The notes beneath the pieces were generated by a model. That model saw only the letters and a list, made by a program, of their open reading frames with translations. It did not search any database and was not told where the DNA came from. A program made the translations under genes and the position numbers. A stretch of 63,001 nt of DNA, taken from Rhodospirillaceae bacterium (GTDB taxonomy: Bacteria; Pseudomonadota; Alphaproteobacteria; Thalassobaculales; Thalassobaculaceae). Positions 8,992 through 19,035 of the stretch are shown one piece after another; the stretch's first letter is position 1; each line of letters begins with the position of its first letter. The stretch lies in NCBI GenBank assembly GCA_002722775.1, contig PBMU01000045.1, positions 1 through 63,001 of the forward strand. Reading direction: 5' to 3'.

Positions 8992-9621
8992 ATGCGTGAT
9001 ACAATGAGACAAAAGCTTGCCCGACATGGCCCGGGCCTGGTGTCGAGACGGTGGATGCTAGCACTGGCAGCTTTATCATTAGCGCTGGCAGCATGCGATA
9101 CACCCAATCCGGGCGTCGAGTTTCCCGACCTCACTTTCACCCATAAGCCACCAATCCAACTAGCCGTGGGCAAAGTTAGGATCATCAACGAATACAAGAT
9201 GCCGTTCAAAACGCCTAATGTGGAGCATTTAGCACCTGTAGCCCCGGGTGCGGCGGGGGAACGGTGGGCCGCGGACATAGTAGAACCAGTGGGCCGGGAG
9301 CTCACAGCTCTCTTCGTCATCACCCAAGCAGCAATCACCGAGGAAAAACTTAAGATAAAGACTGGGGTCCAAGGCCTGTTCAGCATCGACCAGTCAGAGC
9401 GATACATCACTGAACTGGAAGCTCGTATCGACATCTTCGACGGTTCGAAGCGTCTTGGAACCGCGCGGGCACTCGCCTCGCGCTCCCAGACAGCGCGGGA
9501 GGACACCACACCAAACCAGCGTGCCAAATTATTATACGCCTTAGTCGAGCGATTGATGGCGGATTTCGATGATGAAATGCGTCGTCAGGTGGAGACGCAT
9601 CTCACGGACTTCCTCCGTTAG
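8992..9621 (+). CDS. Conserved lipoprotein of unknown function
   Basis: A 209-residue predicted lipoprotein. A basic N-terminus and hydrophobic stretch lead to the lipobox LAAC with the lipidated cysteine at residue 35; the following residue is D, which in enteric bacteria would favour inner-membrane retention. The mature part has no motif I recognise, is rich in charged residues, and ends with a probably helical segment. The reading frame is open further upstream, but the ATG at 8992 is the start that gives a sensible signal peptide; the ATG at 9004 is equally workable. It lies 31 bases after hslO and 9 bases before pdxY. Similar lipoproteins next to hslO occur in other alphaproteobacteria as far as I recall; function unknown. 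Confidence 0.8.
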   Translation: MRDTMRQKLARHGPGLVSRRWMLALAALSLALAACDTPNPGVEFPDLTFTHKPPIQLAVGKVRIINEYKMPFKTPNVEHLAPVAPGAAGERWAADIVEPVGRELTALFVITQAAITEEKLKIKTGVQGLFSIDQSERYITELEARIDIFDGSKRLGTARALASRSQTAREDTTPNQRAKLLYALVERLMADFDDEMRRQVETHLTDFLR

Positions 9622-9630
9622 AACGCCCGC

Positions 9631-10467
9631 ATGGCCATCCTCTCCATTCAATCCGCCGTCGCGGTCGGCTACGTCGGCAATGCCATGGCCGAGCCGGCCC
9701 TTAACGCGCTGGGCCACGAGGTATGGCGAGTTGACACCGTTGCCTTCTCCAACCACCCAGGACGTGGCCCATTTACGGGCGACGCTCGGACACCAGAGGA
9801 GGTAAAAGATATCGTCCAGGGAATCGCGAATCTGGTTGAATTGAGCAGCTGCACAGCGGTGCTGTCAGGGTATTTGGGAGAGGCCGGCACAGCCGACTCG
9901 GTGGCTCAAGCCGTCACGTTTGTCAAACAAGCCAATTCAGAGGCGTTCTACATCCTCGATCCAGTATTGGGAGACAACGGGCAGGTCTTCGTGGCAGCTG
10001 GTATCCTAGAAGCGATGCGTGACCAATTGGTACCACTTGCCGACATCGTGCTGCCTAATCCAAGTGAACTCAGTTGGCTGACCGGGCGGCAAGTGACCGA
10101 CGCCGAGGAGGCACTCGCTGCTGCCCGCGCACTGCTGGCTGAGGGTCCAAACCAGGTGGTGGTCACGGGTTTGGTGGAAGGAGACGAGGTCGCGAACTAC
10201 CTGATAACCGCCAATACGACATTGCGGGCCGCATCCACCAAAAGGGATCGGCGTTTCAACGGGACAGGTGACCTGTTTGCTGCGCTCTTCATCGGCTGGC
10301 TTCTACGCTCCGCGAGCCCGGCACAGGCGCTCGCCTCCAGTGTCGCAGGGTTGGAAATAGTGATGGACGAGACCCTCCGTCTCGGGTTCGAGGACCTTGC
10401 GATCATCCCGTGTCTAACTAGTCTGGCCGCCGCTGGTGAGGTTCCCACCGCACTTCTGCCCGATTGA
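9631..10467 (+). CDS. pdxY: Pyridoxal kinase
   Basis: Phosphorylates pyridoxal with ATP to make pyridoxal 5'-phosphate in the B6 salvage pathway. The 278-residue ribokinase-superfamily protein starts with the typical SIQSAVAVGYVGN segment and has the vitamin-binding GRGPFTG-type loop. The C-terminal anion-hole and catalytic motif reads FNGTGDLFAA, where the usual GTGD aspartate is the base. Length and overall pattern fit PdxY rather than PdxK or ThiD. It is the last gene of the plus-strand run and converges on asd with a gap of only 4 bases, so transcription from both sides must stop in or beyond the opposing gene. Confidence 0.93.
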   Translation: MAILSIQSAVAVGYVGNAMAEPALNALGHEVWRVDTVAFSNHPGRGPFTGDARTPEEVKDIVQGIANLVELSSCTAVLSGYLGEAGTADSVAQAVTFVKQANSEAFYILDPVLGDNGQVFVAAGILEAMRDQLVPLADIVLPNPSELSWLTGRQVTDAEEALAAARALLAEGPNQVVVTGLVEGDEVANYLITANTTLRAASTKRDRRFNGTGDLFAALFIGWLLRSASPAQALASSVAGLEIVMDETLRLGFEDLAIIPCLTSLAAAGEVPTALLPD

Positions 10468-10471
10468 CCAG

Positions 10472-11497
10472 TCAGACCGCCTTTTTCAAGTGGGTTTCGA
10501 CTAGTACTTCGGCAATCTGCACCGCGTTCAGCGCGGCACCTTTGCGCAGGTTGTCGGAGACACACCAGAATACGAGCCCATTATCGACCGTCGTGTCGCG
10601 GCGCACACGGCTTATATAGACCGCGTCCTCGCCAGCACATTCCTGCGGGGTAACATAGCCCTGGTCCTCGCGGTGGTCGACCACCACCACGCCCGGAAAT
10701 GCGTTCATCACGTCACGCGCGCCCTGCTCGTCGATCGGTCTGTCGCACTCGACAAAGACTGCCTCGGCATGACCAATGAACACAGGGACACGCACGCAAT
10801 GGGCCACGAGCCTGACGTCTGGGTCCAGGATTTTCCTGGTCTCAGCCGTCATTTTCCATTCTTCCTTAGTGTAGCCGTCATCCATGAAGATATCGATATG
10901 AGGGATGCAGTTGAATGCTATCTGCTTGGTGAACTTTTCGTTCTCAATTGGGTCGTTTACGTAGACAGCCCTAGTCTGATTGAACAACTCATCCATGCCA
11001 GCGTTGCCTGCACCCGAGACCGATTGGTAGGTGGAAACCACAACCCGTCTAATGCCGAATACATTATGCAAAGGCTTCAATGCCATCACCAGTTGCGCGG
11101 TCGAGCAGTTCGGGTTCGCGATAATCTTACGCTTGGAATACCCGGCCAGATCGGCCGCGTTGACCTCGGGCACTATCAACGGCACGTCGGGATCCATGCG
11201 CCATTGCGAGGAATTATCAATCACCACACAATCCTGCGCGGCGGCCTTGGGGGCGAATTCCTTAGAGACCGACCCGCCTGCCGTCAACAGGCAGATGTCG
11301 GTGCCGCTGAAATCATAGGCCTTTAAAGCCTGAACTCTTAGAGTTCGATCTTCGCCGAAGGAAACCTCTTTGCCGACCGAGGCCTCCGATGCGAGCGCAA
11401 CCACTTCATCCGCCGGAAAGTCCCGTTCTTCTAGTGTCTGCAATATCTCCCGGCCTACCGCGCCGGTTGCACCGGCCACCGCAACCCTATACCCCAT
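10472..11497 (-). CDS. asd: Aspartate-semialdehyde dehydrogenase
   Basis: Reduces aspartyl phosphate to aspartate semialdehyde, the branch point for lysine/DAP, threonine and methionine. The protein has 341 residues from the ATG at 11497. The NADP-binding GATGAVG motif is at residues 11-17 and the catalytic cysteine is C131 in NPNCST; the HCVRVPVF segment carries further active-site residues. An ATG at 11524 adds nine residues, but family members begin directly with the MGYRVAV-type strand, so the shorter start is preferred. It is the last gene of the minus-strand leuC-leuD-leuB-asd series, 102 bases after leuB. dapF and dapB of the same pathway branch also lie in the window. Confidence 0.96.
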   Translation of the reverse strand: MGYRVAVAGATGAVGREILQTLEERDFPADEVVALASEASVGKEVSFGEDRTLRVQALKAYDFSGTDICLLTAGGSVSKEFAPKAAAQDCVVIDNSSQWRMDPDVPLIVPEVNAADLAGYSKRKIIANPNCSTAQLVMALKPLHNVFGIRRVVVSTYQSVSGAGNAGMDELFNQTRAVYVNDPIENEKFTKQIAFNCIPHIDIFMDDGYTKEEWKMTAETRKILDPDVRLVAHCVRVPVFIGHAEAVFVECDRPIDEQGARDVMNAFPGVVVVDHREDQGYVTPQECAGEDAVYISRVRRDTTVDNGLVFWCVSDNLRKGAALNAVQIAEVLVETHLKKAV

Positions 11498-11599
11498 GAT
11501 GTCTATCCAATCTCTTTCCGACATGGCGCCGGACCCGTTTCACCAAGGAAACGCGGGCGGGTGGTTTACGCATCCCAACGTTGATTGGCAATGCGGCAC

Positions 11600-12712
11600 T
11601 TAAACTACGTTGTCAAGTTCCCTCAGGATGCTGTCCATCATAACATTGGTGGAGACCCTGACCATGCCATCGGCCATGATGTCAGGGGTCCGGATACCAG
11701 AGGCCAGCACCCGCTCAATTGCGCCGTCGATCATGTCGGCGTCATCACTCATTTCGAAGGAATACCTCAGCGCCATAGAGAAACTGAGCAGCTCAGCAAT
11801 CGGGTTTGCAATCTTCTGCCCCGCGATATCCGGGGCTGAGCCGTGCACCGGCTCATATAGCGCGTGGCGCTTGCCAGTAACCTCGTCGACTGCGCCAAGC
11901 GAGGCGGATGGCAGCATGCCAAGCGAGCCCGTGAGCATAGCAGCGCAATCGGAAAGCATGTCACCAAACAGGTTATCAGTGACGATCACGTCAAACTGCT
12001 TCGGATAGCGCACTAATTGCATGCCACAATTGTCGGCATACATATGCTCAGTCTCAAGATCCTCGGCCTCCGCAGAAAACAGCGTGGTCATTGTCTCGCG
12101 CCAAAGCACGCCCGACATCATAACGTTGGCTTTCTCCACCGAGGTAACCTTGCCGCGCCGCTTGCGCGCCAGATCGATCGCCACCCGGCCAATCCGTTCA
12201 ATCTCGGGCGTGGTATACAAATTGGTATCAAAGCCCTTCTTGGTTCCGTCGCCCAGATCTTCGATGCCGCGCGGTTGGGCGAAGTAAATGCCGCCGGTCA
12301 GCTCGCGGAGGATCAGAATGTCAAGTCCGGCGACAAGATCACGTTTAAGGGTGGAGGATCCTGCCATAGCCTCGAACACCATGGCCGGGCGTAAGTTGGC
12401 GAATAGATCCATCTCTTTGCGCAAGCGAAGCAAGCCTCGCTCCGGCTTCTCCTCGAACGGAAGATCGTCGTATTGCGGCCCCCCGACAGAGCCGAACAGA
12501 ACCGCGTCGGCGTCGACCGCGTCGGCCAACGTTTCGTCGGTCAGCGGGGTACCGTGGGCGTCATAAGCGGCGCCACCAACTAAACCCTCCTCGACATCGA
12601 ATGTCACGGAACGTTTTTTGGCCAGCCAGTCAACCACGCGCAAAACTTCGTTTACGACTTCAGGTCCTATCCCATCGCCGGGTAGGACCAACAGTTTTTT
12701 ATTCGATTGCAT
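11600..12712 (-). CDS. leuB: 3-Isopropylmalate dehydrogenase
   Basis: NAD-dependent oxidative decarboxylation of 3-isopropylmalate to 2-oxoisocaproate precursors in leucine synthesis. The protein has 370 residues, the normal length. Signature elements are the start [10 protein letters not shown], the RELTGGIYF loop around residue 135, the [12 protein letters not shown] metal-binding segment around residue 245, and the [13 protein letters not shown] nucleotide-binding motif around residue 287. It lies 154 bases downstream of leuD on the same strand, so it is either in the leuCD transcript or has its own promoter in that gap. Confidence 0.97.
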   Translation of the reverse strand: MQSNKKLLVLPGDGIGPEVVNEVLRVVDWLAKKRSVTFDVEEGLVGGAAYDAHGTPLTDETLADAVDADAVLFGSVGGPQYDDLPFEEKPERGLLRLRKEMDLFANLRPAMVFEAMAGSSTLKRDLVAGLDILILRELTGGIYFAQPRGIEDLGDGTKKGFDTNLYTTPEIERIGRVAIDLARKRRGKVTSVEKANVMMSGVLWRETMTTLFSAEAEDLETEHMYADNCGMQLVRYPKQFDVIVTDNLFGDMLSDCAAMLTGSLGMLPSASLGAVDEVTGKRHALYEPVHGSAPDIAGQKIANPIAELLSFSMALRYSFEMSDDADMIDGAIERVLASGIRTPDIMADGMVRVSTNVMMDSILRELDNVV

Positions 12713-12866
12713 GGGAGAAATCCAATTCCGTTACCGCGTCGCCAGCGCGCGGATTGGGACTTAGACCCAATAGGCACGATGGGCTTGGACCCTTGGATCG
12801 CCGAGGCTTCACACCTTCTCAAATTAAATAAGGGCCTGCGCGTGGGCGACAACCATGATGATTGAG

Positions 12867-13472
12867 TCACGCCCAGGGCTGCTGGGTCGAACGCTTGTCC
12901 TCGAAATTTTTGATCTTGTCGTCCTTCTGCATAGTGAGCCCTATATCGTCGAGACCGTTAAGCAAGCAGTGCCGGCGAAATTCATCGATCTCAAATTTCA
13001 ATTTTTCACCGTTTGGCCGGCCTATCTCTTGTTTCTCAAGGTCAATGTCAAGCACCGAATTGGCGCCCCGCTCGGCGTCGTCCATCAACTCGTCCAACTG
13101 CTGCTTGGTGACCTTGATCGGCAGAATACCGTTCTTGAAACAGTTGTTGTAAAAGATGTCGGCGAAGCTAGTGGAAATGACGCAGCGGATGCCGAAATCC
13201 AGCAATGCCCAGGGCGCGTGTTCACGCGAAGACCCGCAGCCGAAATTGTCACCAGCAACGATGATGCTGGCCTTACGGTAGGCCTGTTTATTAAGAACGA
13301 AATCAGGCTTCTCAGACCCATCTTCGTTGTAACGCATCTCATGGAATAGGTTTTTTCCAAGACCCGTGCGTTTAATCGTGCGCAGAAACAATTTAGGTAT
13401 AACTTTGTCCGTGTCGACATTGATCATATTCATCGGCGCAGCGACGCCGCGATGCGTAGTGAACTTTTCCAT
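12867..13472 (-). CDS. leuD: 3-Isopropylmalate dehydratase, small subunit
   Basis: Small subunit of the heterodimeric LeuCD isomerase, which interconverts 2- and 3-isopropylmalate. The 201-residue protein shows the aconitase swivel-domain pattern, including [16 protein letters not shown], which contributes substrate-binding serine and arginine. The ATG at 13472 has GGAG 7 bases upstream, within the 17-base gap after leuC. The last residues (after about 190) are polar and variable, as usual in the family. Confidence 0.96.
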   Translation of the reverse strand: MEKFTTHRGVAAPMNMINVDTDKVIPKLFLRTIKRTGLGKNLFHEMRYNEDGSEKPDFVLNKQAYRKASIIVAGDNFGCGSSREHAPWALLDFGIRCVISTSFADIFYNNCFKNGILPIKVTKQQLDELMDDAERGANSVLDIDLEKQEIGRPNGEKLKFEIDEFRRHCLLNGLDDIGLTMQKDDKIKNFEDKRSTQQPWA

Positions 13473-13489
13473 CTTTCATCTCCATCGCC

Positions 13490-14899
13490 TTAGTCTAGCT
13501 CGCGCACGTCGGCGAGACGACCTGTAACCGCCGCCGCCGCTGCCATGGCTGGGCTGACTAAATGGGTGCGTCCTCCGAAACCCTGACGGCCTTCGAAGTT
13601 GCGGTTAGAGGTAGATGCGCAACGTTCTCCTGGCTCCAGCCGATCGACATTCATCGCCAGGCACATTGAACACCCCGGTTCCTGACGCCAGTCAAACCCC
13701 GCTTCGCGAAAAACGTCCCCGAGACCTTCCTGTTCCGCTTGCTCACGCACCAAGCCGGACCCCGCGACGATCATCGCGTGCACGCGATCTGCCACCTTAC
13801 GGCCTTTCGCGACGGCAGCAACCGTGCGCAAATCCTCGATCCGTCCATTAGTGCACGATCCGATAAAAACTTTGTCAATCGACAGCTGTGAAATTGGCGC
13901 CCCGGGGGTCAAGCCCATGTATTCGAGTGAGCGTTCGGTTTTTGCGCGGCGCAATTCATCATCTATCACAGCTGGATCCGGTATGTTACCGGTCACCGGG
14001 ACCACCTCCTCGGGATTGGTGCCCCAAGTCACTTGAGGAACAATGCCAGCAGCGTCTAGCAGAACCTCGGTGTTATATATCGCACCTTCATCGGACGGCA
14101 GTTCCTTCCAGTAAGTCACAGCCTGTTCGAAGGCGCCCGCCTTAGGCACCATCGGACGACCCTTCAGATATTCAAAGGTGGTCTCGTCCGGCGCGATCAT
14201 GCCTGCTCTAGCCCCCGCCTCAATCGCCATGTTGCAGACGGTCATGCGTGATTCCATGGACAAATTCTTGATCGCGTCCCCGGCAAATTCGATCACGTGC
14301 CCAGTGCCGCCTGCGGTACCGATCTTGCCGATGACGGCCAGGATCACGTCCTTCGCCGTCACCCCAAACGGCAGACAGCCCTTGACTGTCACCCGCATGT
14401 TCTTGGCCGGGGTCTGCAGTAGCGTCTGGGTTGCCAGCACGTGCTCCACCTCGGACGTTCCTATGCCAAAAGCAAGGGCGCCAAACGCGCCGTGGGTCGC
14501 CGTGTGGCTGTCACCGCAAACTATGGTCATGCCCGGCTGCGTGAAGCCTTGCTCCGGTCCGATAATGTGGACGATACCACGACGCACATCCTGAAGACCG
14601 AAGTAGGGGACACCAAATGCTTTGACGTTCTCCTCCAGGGTTTCAACCTGAATGCGGGAATCTTCCTCAACGATACCTTGGGTGATGTCGGTAGTTGGCG
14701 TATTGTGGTCGGCGACCGCAAGCGTGCGGTCGGGACGGCGTACGCTCCGGCCGGCAGCACGAAGTCCCTCAAAAGCCTGCGGGCTTGTCACTTCGTGCAC
14801 CAGGTGCCGATCAATATAGATCAGGCAGGTCCCATCCTCCTGTTGATCGACCAGATGGGACTCCCAAATCTTGTCGAACAATGTTCGCGGCTTCGCCAT
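13490..14899 (-). CDS. leuC: 3-Isopropylmalate dehydratase, large subunit
   Basis: Carries the catalytic [4Fe-4S] cluster of isopropylmalate isomerase. The protein has 469 residues. The three cluster cysteines are recognisable in the IGSCTNGR motif (about residue 350) and the CSMC pair (about residues 411-414). I choose the ATG at 14899, giving the usual [12 protein letters not shown] start, over an open extension to 14968; an AGGGGGTGAT stretch precedes it as a ribosome binding site. It is the first gene of the leuC-leuD-leuB-asd series. I see no leader peptide with leucine codons in the 226-base gap before it. Confidence 0.97.
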   Translation of the reverse strand: MAKPRTLFDKIWESHLVDQQEDGTCLIYIDRHLVHEVTSPQAFEGLRAAGRSVRRPDRTLAVADHNTPTTDITQGIVEEDSRIQVETLEENVKAFGVPYFGLQDVRRGIVHIIGPEQGFTQPGMTIVCGDSHTATHGAFGALAFGIGTSEVEHVLATQTLLQTPAKNMRVTVKGCLPFGVTAKDVILAVIGKIGTAGGTGHVIEFAGDAIKNLSMESRMTVCNMAIEAGARAGMIAPDETTFEYLKGRPMVPKAGAFEQAVTYWKELPSDEGAIYNTEVLLDAAGIVPQVTWGTNPEEVVPVTGNIPDPAVIDDELRRAKTERSLEYMGLTPGAPISQLSIDKVFIGSCTNGRIEDLRTVAAVAKGRKVADRVHAMIVAGSGLVREQAEQEGLGDVFREAGFDWRQEPGCSMCLAMNVDRLEPGERCASTSNRNFEGRQGFGGRTHLVSPAMAAAAAVTGRLADVRELD

Positions 14900-15125
14900 C
14901 GTCGCATCACCCCCTATCTTACCTATACTGATATCCGCGTGCGGGCCGCAACATAGTGGATCCCTCACTTCCGAGAAAGGCGAAATTATCAGCCGGCGTG
15001 GTGGAGGACGAACCGTTCCTCGTCCATCTTCCCTAGCATCGTGACGGCATCCGCCCGGAAAGCGGCCCCGGCACTAGTTACTGCAGGGTCGTGATCCTCA
15101 GCGGCGCGGAGCCAGCATTTGCTTT

Positions 15126-15515
15126 TTATTCCGCCTTGGCCTTAGCCTTCCGAGAGCGGGTCACCTTTTCGGCGATGCGGGCCGATTTGCCACGGCGGCC
15201 GCGGAGGTAATATAGCTTGGCGCGGCGGACCCGGCCGCGGCGCACCACCTCAATATCGGCGATGCGGGGTGAGTAAAGCGGAAAGACTCGCTCCACTCCC
15301 TCGCCATAGGAAATCTTCCGCACCGTGAAATTAGAGTTGATCGAGTCCGCTTTGCGCGCAATGCACACTCCTTCAAAAACCTGAACGCGTTCACGCGTAC
15401 CCTCAACCACCTTGACATGGACCCGAAGTGTGTCACCCGGCCCAAATTCGGGCACGGGCCGGTCAGTTTCGACCTTGGAGACATGTTCTTTATTGATCTT
15501 CTCGACGATATTCAT
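15126..15515 (-). CDS. rplS: 50S ribosomal protein L19
   Basis: Large-subunit protein at the interface with the 30S subunit. The 129-residue protein is standard for L19, with the [13 protein letters not shown] and RVQVFEGV segments and the [10 protein letters not shown]-terminal signature, followed by a short basic Lys/Ala tail typical of alphaproteobacteria. Its ATG overlaps the trmD stop (ATGA), so translation is likely coupled. It is the last gene of the ffh-rpsP-rimM-trmD-rplS operon. Confidence 0.98.
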   Translation of the reverse strand: MNIVEKINKEHVSKVETDRPVPEFGPGDTLRVHVKVVEGTRERVQVFEGVCIARKADSINSNFTVRKISYGEGVERVFPLYSPRIADIEVVRRGRVRRAKLYYLRGRRGKSARIAEKVTRSRKAKAKAE

Positions 15516-16264
15516 CCGTCCTGCTCCACGTCGGTGCCGGTGGTCGTCTGTTGAACCGCCGGGATCTTCTTTCCGAGTTGGTAGCGGCCCCAGAGATCCG
15601 GTCGCCGCTCCCGCGTTATCTTTTCCGCCTGTTCACGCCGCCATTCTTCGATCCTGGCGTGGTGACCCGACAACAACACCTCGGGAACAGCTCTACCCTG
15701 CCATTCCCGCGGCTGGGTGTAGAGGGGGTATTCCAGTAACCCCCCCACAAAACTCTCCTCGGCCAATGCGCCCGTCGCCCCTATCACGCCGGGCAGTAGC
15801 CGGACACACGCATCAAGTACCGCGAGGGCAGCGGTCTCGCCGCCCGAGAGCACAAAGTCGCCAAGGCTGACCTCTTCCAAACCACGGGCGTCGATCACCC
15901 TTTGATCCAGACCCTCGTAACGGCCGCAAACCAGAACGACCCCCCCATCGTCCGTCAAGCTACCGGCCATCGACTGATCGAATGGCACACCACGCGGCGA
16001 AAGATATATCCGTCGCCCGGGCACCGTCTCGATCGAAGCCAATGCGGCGTTGACCACGTCGGCGCGGAGCAACATTCCGGTACCGCCACCAAAAGGAGTG
16101 TCGTCCACGGAGCGGTGCTTATCGCGCGCAAACTCGCGGATGTCCAGCGCTTTCAGCTCCCAAACGCCTTTTTCCAACGCCTTTCCCGCAAGCGAGACAC
16201 CTAACGGCCCAGGAAATATCTCCGGGAACAATGTCAGTACCGTGGCCCGCCATGGTGGTGTCAC
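15512..16264 (-). CDS. trmD: tRNA (guanine37-N1)-methyltransferase
   Basis: SPOUT-class enzyme that methylates G37 next to the anticodon with S-adenosylmethionine, preventing +1 frameshifts. The protein has 250 residues. The trefoil-knot region holds [11 protein letters not shown] and the [10 protein letters not shown] segment (about residues 110-145), which bind the cofactor. It begins with GTG, overlapping the rimM stop by 4 bases, and ends overlapping the rplS start by 4 bases. Confidence 0.98.
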   Translation of the reverse strand: MTPPWRATVLTLFPEIFPGPLGVSLAGKALEKGVWELKALDIREFARDKHRSVDDTPFGGGTGMLLRADVVNAALASIETVPGRRIYLSPRGVPFDQSMAGSLTDDGGVVLVCGRYEGLDQRVIDARGLEEVSLGDFVLSGGETAALAVLDACVRLLPGVIGATGALAEESFVGGLLEYPLYTQPREWQGRAVPEVLLSGHHARIEEWRREQAEKITRERRPDLWGRYQLGKKIPAVQQTTTGTDVEQDG

Positions 16265-16803
16265 AAGCCTGTTTCCCGGTCATCATCCGCCTCGCGATTC
16301 TTGTACAGCATTCCAGGCATCGGATCGACCAATAGTGTTCGCGCATCCAGGTCGATAACGGGCACGGTCCGCCGATCGAAGGGGAGCAGAACGGTTTTGT
16401 TCGAACCCGCTAGGCGGACATCGATAAGATCTCCCGCCCCGAAATCATGCACTGCGACGACAATCCCGATCTCCGCCCCATTCAAGTGGTCCACCTGGAG
16501 GCCGATCAGGTCGGCATGGTAGTACTCGTCCTTACCAACCGGTGGCAGGGTTTCACGCAAAACATGGAGCCTGGTACCTCTTAGGGCCTCGGCCGAATCC
16601 CTGTCGCCAACACCGTCGACTCTGGCAAGTAGCGCGCCTCTGCCACGGCCGATCACGGTCAGCGCTATGGGCTCTCCTTGGTCATCTTCCAATGGGCCGT
16701 AGCAGGCCACCGCCTCCTCGTCCTCGGCGAAACTCTTTACACGGACCAACCCTTGCAGCCCGTGCGCGCCAATTATCACCCCGAGACAAACCCGTTCGGC
16801 CAT
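16261..16803 (-). CDS. rimM: 16S rRNA maturation factor RimM
   Basis: Assists maturation of the 30S head by binding ribosomal protein S19. The protein has 180 residues: an N-terminal RimM domain opening with [21 protein letters not shown], and a C-terminal PRC-barrel of about 80 residues with the [11 protein letters not shown] segment. The ATG at 16803 is preferred over the adjacent GTG at 16806. It ends in a 4-base overlap with the trmD GTG start and begins 45 bases after rpsP. Confidence 0.96.
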   Translation of the reverse strand: MAERVCLGVIIGAHGLQGLVRVKSFAEDEEAVACYGPLEDDQGEPIALTVIGRGRGALLARVDGVGDRDSAEALRGTRLHVLRETLPPVGKDEYYHADLIGLQVDHLNGAEIGIVVAVHDFGAGDLIDVRLAGSNKTVLLPFDRRTVPVIDLDARTLLVDPMPGMLYKNREADDDRETGL

Positions 16804-16848
16804 CACTCTAGCCCCAGGTTGCGGACCCGATCGAACCTACCTCATTCA

Positions 16849-17298
16849 TTACTCCGCGGCCTTTTCCTCCTCACCACCACTGCCAATGGCCTCCGCCGGC
16901 GTCTCTTCCACGGGTTGCTCAGTATCTACTTCCGAGGTGGCTTTCTCTAACGGTTCGGTCTCAGCCGACGCCGCAGCTTCCGCCTCACGCTCGACACGTT
17001 TCTTCCCAGGTGCAGACTTCTTCGGCTGGTCACGAATCTCATAAGACGGCATTAAGTCCATCGAGGCTAAAAATTTGTGCACCCTATCGGTGGGACGTGC
17101 GCCAACCGACAGCCAGTGCTTAACTCGGTCCTGATTGACGGTCAGGCGCTGTGGATGGTCCTTGGGCACCATTGGGTTGTAGGTACCAACCTTTTCAACG
17201 AATAGGCCATCGCGGGGTGAGGTGTTTTCCGCCACTACAATCCGGTAGAAGGGGCGCTTCTTGGCGCCACCGCGCGCTAATCGAATCTTCAAAGCCAT
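16849..17298 (-). CDS. rpsP: 30S ribosomal protein S16 with acidic C-terminal tail
   Basis: Core 30S assembly protein. Residues 1 to about 80 match S16 ([20 protein letters not shown] start, [18 protein letters not shown]). The remaining 65 or so residues are a low-complexity tail rich in E, A and P, probably disordered; such extensions are common in alphaproteobacterial S16, which explains the 149-residue length against about 82 in E. coli. It lies 30 bases downstream of ffh. Confidence 0.97.
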   Translation of the reverse strand: MALKIRLARGGAKKRPFYRIVVAENTSPRDGLFVEKVGTYNPMVPKDHPQRLTVNQDRVKHWLSVGARPTDRVHKFLASMDLMPSYEIRDQPKKSAPGKKRVEREAEAAASAETEPLEKATSEVDTEQPVEETPAEAIGSGGEEEKAAE

Positions 17299-17328
17299 TA
17301 TCTCAAATCTCCAGTTGCAACCTTGGTT

Positions 17329-18858
17329 TCACCGTTTCTTCTTCGAGAAACGCGAGAGCGGCGGTGAGCCACCCAATCCCGGGAGCCCTCCCGGCAATCC
17401 ACCAGATACGCCGGTCATTGCCCCTCCTAGCCCGCCGGGCAAGGGAAGTTGTCCGCCCGGAGGGAACCCAGGTTCTAAAACACTCGCCTGCAGATCCTGG
17501 GGCGAGGGCATGTTGCCGTCTAAAAGGGTGCCCAGCCCCTTCATCCCGCCCATCTTTCCCATCCTCTTCATCACCCTTACCATGTCCATGTGCTGCTTTA
17601 AGAGACGGTTGATTTCAGGCACCGTGGCGCCAGCGCCAGCTGCGACGCGGCGTTTACGTGACGCGTTCAACACCTTAGGGTTCTTGCGCTCGGCTTTGGT
17701 CATCGACTGGATGATCGCTGCCTGGCGGCCGATCGCCTTGTCATCGACGCCGGCACTCCCCATCTGTTTCTTCAGTTTAGCCACGACGGGCAACATTCCC
17801 ATCAACCCGCCGAGGCCTCCCATCTTGGAGACCTGTTGGAGTTGCAAGAGCATGTCGTCCAAGTCGAACTTGCCCTTCTGCATACGGGCCGCCAGGCGCT
17901 CTGCCTCTTCAGCTTCGATGGTCTCTGCAGCCTTCTCAACTAGGCTCACCACGTCGCCCATACCCAGGATACGGCCAGCCACCCTTTCAGGATGGAAATC
18001 CTCTAGCTTGTCCACCTGTTCGCCAGTACCGACCAACTTAATCGGCACCCCAGTAACGACCCTCATCGAAAGCGCAGCACCGCCGCGCGCATCGCCGTCC
18101 ATACGGGTCAGCACGATCCCAGTCAGTCCGATCTGCTCTTGGAAGTTGCGCGCGGTGTTTACCGCGTCCTGACCGGTCATGGCATCGGCCACTAAGAGAG
18201 TCTCGGTAGGATTGACTACATCGCGGATCTGACGAACCTCGTCCATTAGCCCCGCGTCGATCGAAATCCGTCCGGCGGTATCCAACATGACAACGTCATA
18301 TCCTTGCAGGCGCGCCGCCGTCATCGCGCGTTTAGCGATCGAAAGCGCGGTCTCCCCTTCGGCGACCGGCAATGTCGCCACACCGGTCTGCACACCTAAA
18401 ACGCGGAGCTGCTCACGCGCTGCTGGACGGGTGACATCAAGCGAGGCCATCATCACTTTCTTCTTGTCGCGGTTGTGGAGCCGCGCAGCTATCTTCGCCG
18501 TCGACGTCGTCTTGCCTCCTCCTTGCAAACCCACCATCAGTATCGGGACTGGCGGAACCGCATTAAGCTCAATCCACGCTGCCTCAGCACCCAACATCTG
18601 AACCAAGTTATCGTAAACGATCTTGATCACCTGCTGACCCGGCATAACCGAGCGAATCACCTCCTGGCCCACCGCGCGCTCGCGCACCTTGTCGATGAAT
18701 TGCTTGACCACGTCGAGGGCAACATCTGCCTCCAATAGCGCAATCCGGACCTCACGCAACGCCGCCGTAACATCAACTTCATTTAAAGCGCCGCGCCGCT
18801 TCAGTCGGTCCAAGACCTCGCCAAGACGATCCGACAGGGTGTCGAACAAAACAGCCAC
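17329..18858 (-). CDS. ffh: Signal recognition particle protein Ffh (SRP54)
   Basis: GTPase that, with 4.5S RNA, binds signal sequences of nascent membrane proteins and docks with FtsY. The 509-residue protein has an N-terminal helical domain, a G domain with the P-loop GLQGGGKTTSTAK (about residues 107-119), DTAGR and the TRMDGDARGG closing motif, then an M domain (from about residue 300) with Met-rich and MxGxGM-like segments. The C-terminus is a long Gly/Pro/Leu-rich tail. It starts with GTG at 18858, immediately preceded by AAGGA, so the start could be a few codons off. It heads the operon running to rplS. Its receptor gene ftsY lies 3.7 kb away on the opposite strand. Confidence 0.97.
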   Translation of the reverse strand: MAVLFDTLSDRLGEVLDRLKRRGALNEVDVTAALREVRIALLEADVALDVVKQFIDKVRERAVGQEVIRSVMPGQQVIKIVYDNLVQMLGAEAAWIELNAVPPVPILMVGLQGGGKTTSTAKIAARLHNRDKKKVMMASLDVTRPAAREQLRVLGVQTGVATLPVAEGETALSIAKRAMTAARLQGYDVVMLDTAGRISIDAGLMDEVRQIRDVVNPTETLLVADAMTGQDAVNTARNFQEQIGLTGIVLTRMDGDARGGAALSMRVVTGVPIKLVGTGEQVDKLEDFHPERVAGRILGMGDVVSLVEKAAETIEAEEAERLAARMQKGKFDLDDMLLQLQQVSKMGGLGGLMGMLPVVAKLKKQMGSAGVDDKAIGRQAAIIQSMTKAERKNPKVLNASRKRRVAAGAGATVPEINRLLKQHMDMVRVMKRMGKMGGMKGLGTLLDGNMPSPQDLQASVLEPGFPPGGQLPLPGGLGGAMTGVSGGLPGGLPGLGGSPPLSRFSKKKR

Positions 18859-18973
18859 TCCTTATCTCGTGCCCGGGTTCAATCGCAAAACAGTGATCGC
18901 GCCCGTGCTCGAAACTCGAGGACGGACGGAACCCGTAAAGGTCTCAACGGCAGGCGCTGTCGAGAACGCGCGG

Positions 18974-19003
18974 TTTATAGGCGAGGCGGGAGTGGGGTGT
19001 CAA
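18974..19003 (-). promoter_or_regulatory. Sigma-70 promoter of the ffh-rpsP-rimM-trmD-rplS operon
   Basis: On the minus strand a perfect -35 TTGACA (18998-19003) is followed by an 18-base spacer and TATAAA (18974-18979) as -10. This predicts a start near 18967 and a leader of roughly 110 bases before ffh. Confidence 0.7.
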
Positions 19004-19035
19004 TGGGATCGAATGATAGACGGTACCCCTGCGCG

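Noticed and set aside
10673-11326. 217-codon open frame antisense to asd
   Set aside because: Shadow of asd; composition rich in H, R and V without any motif.
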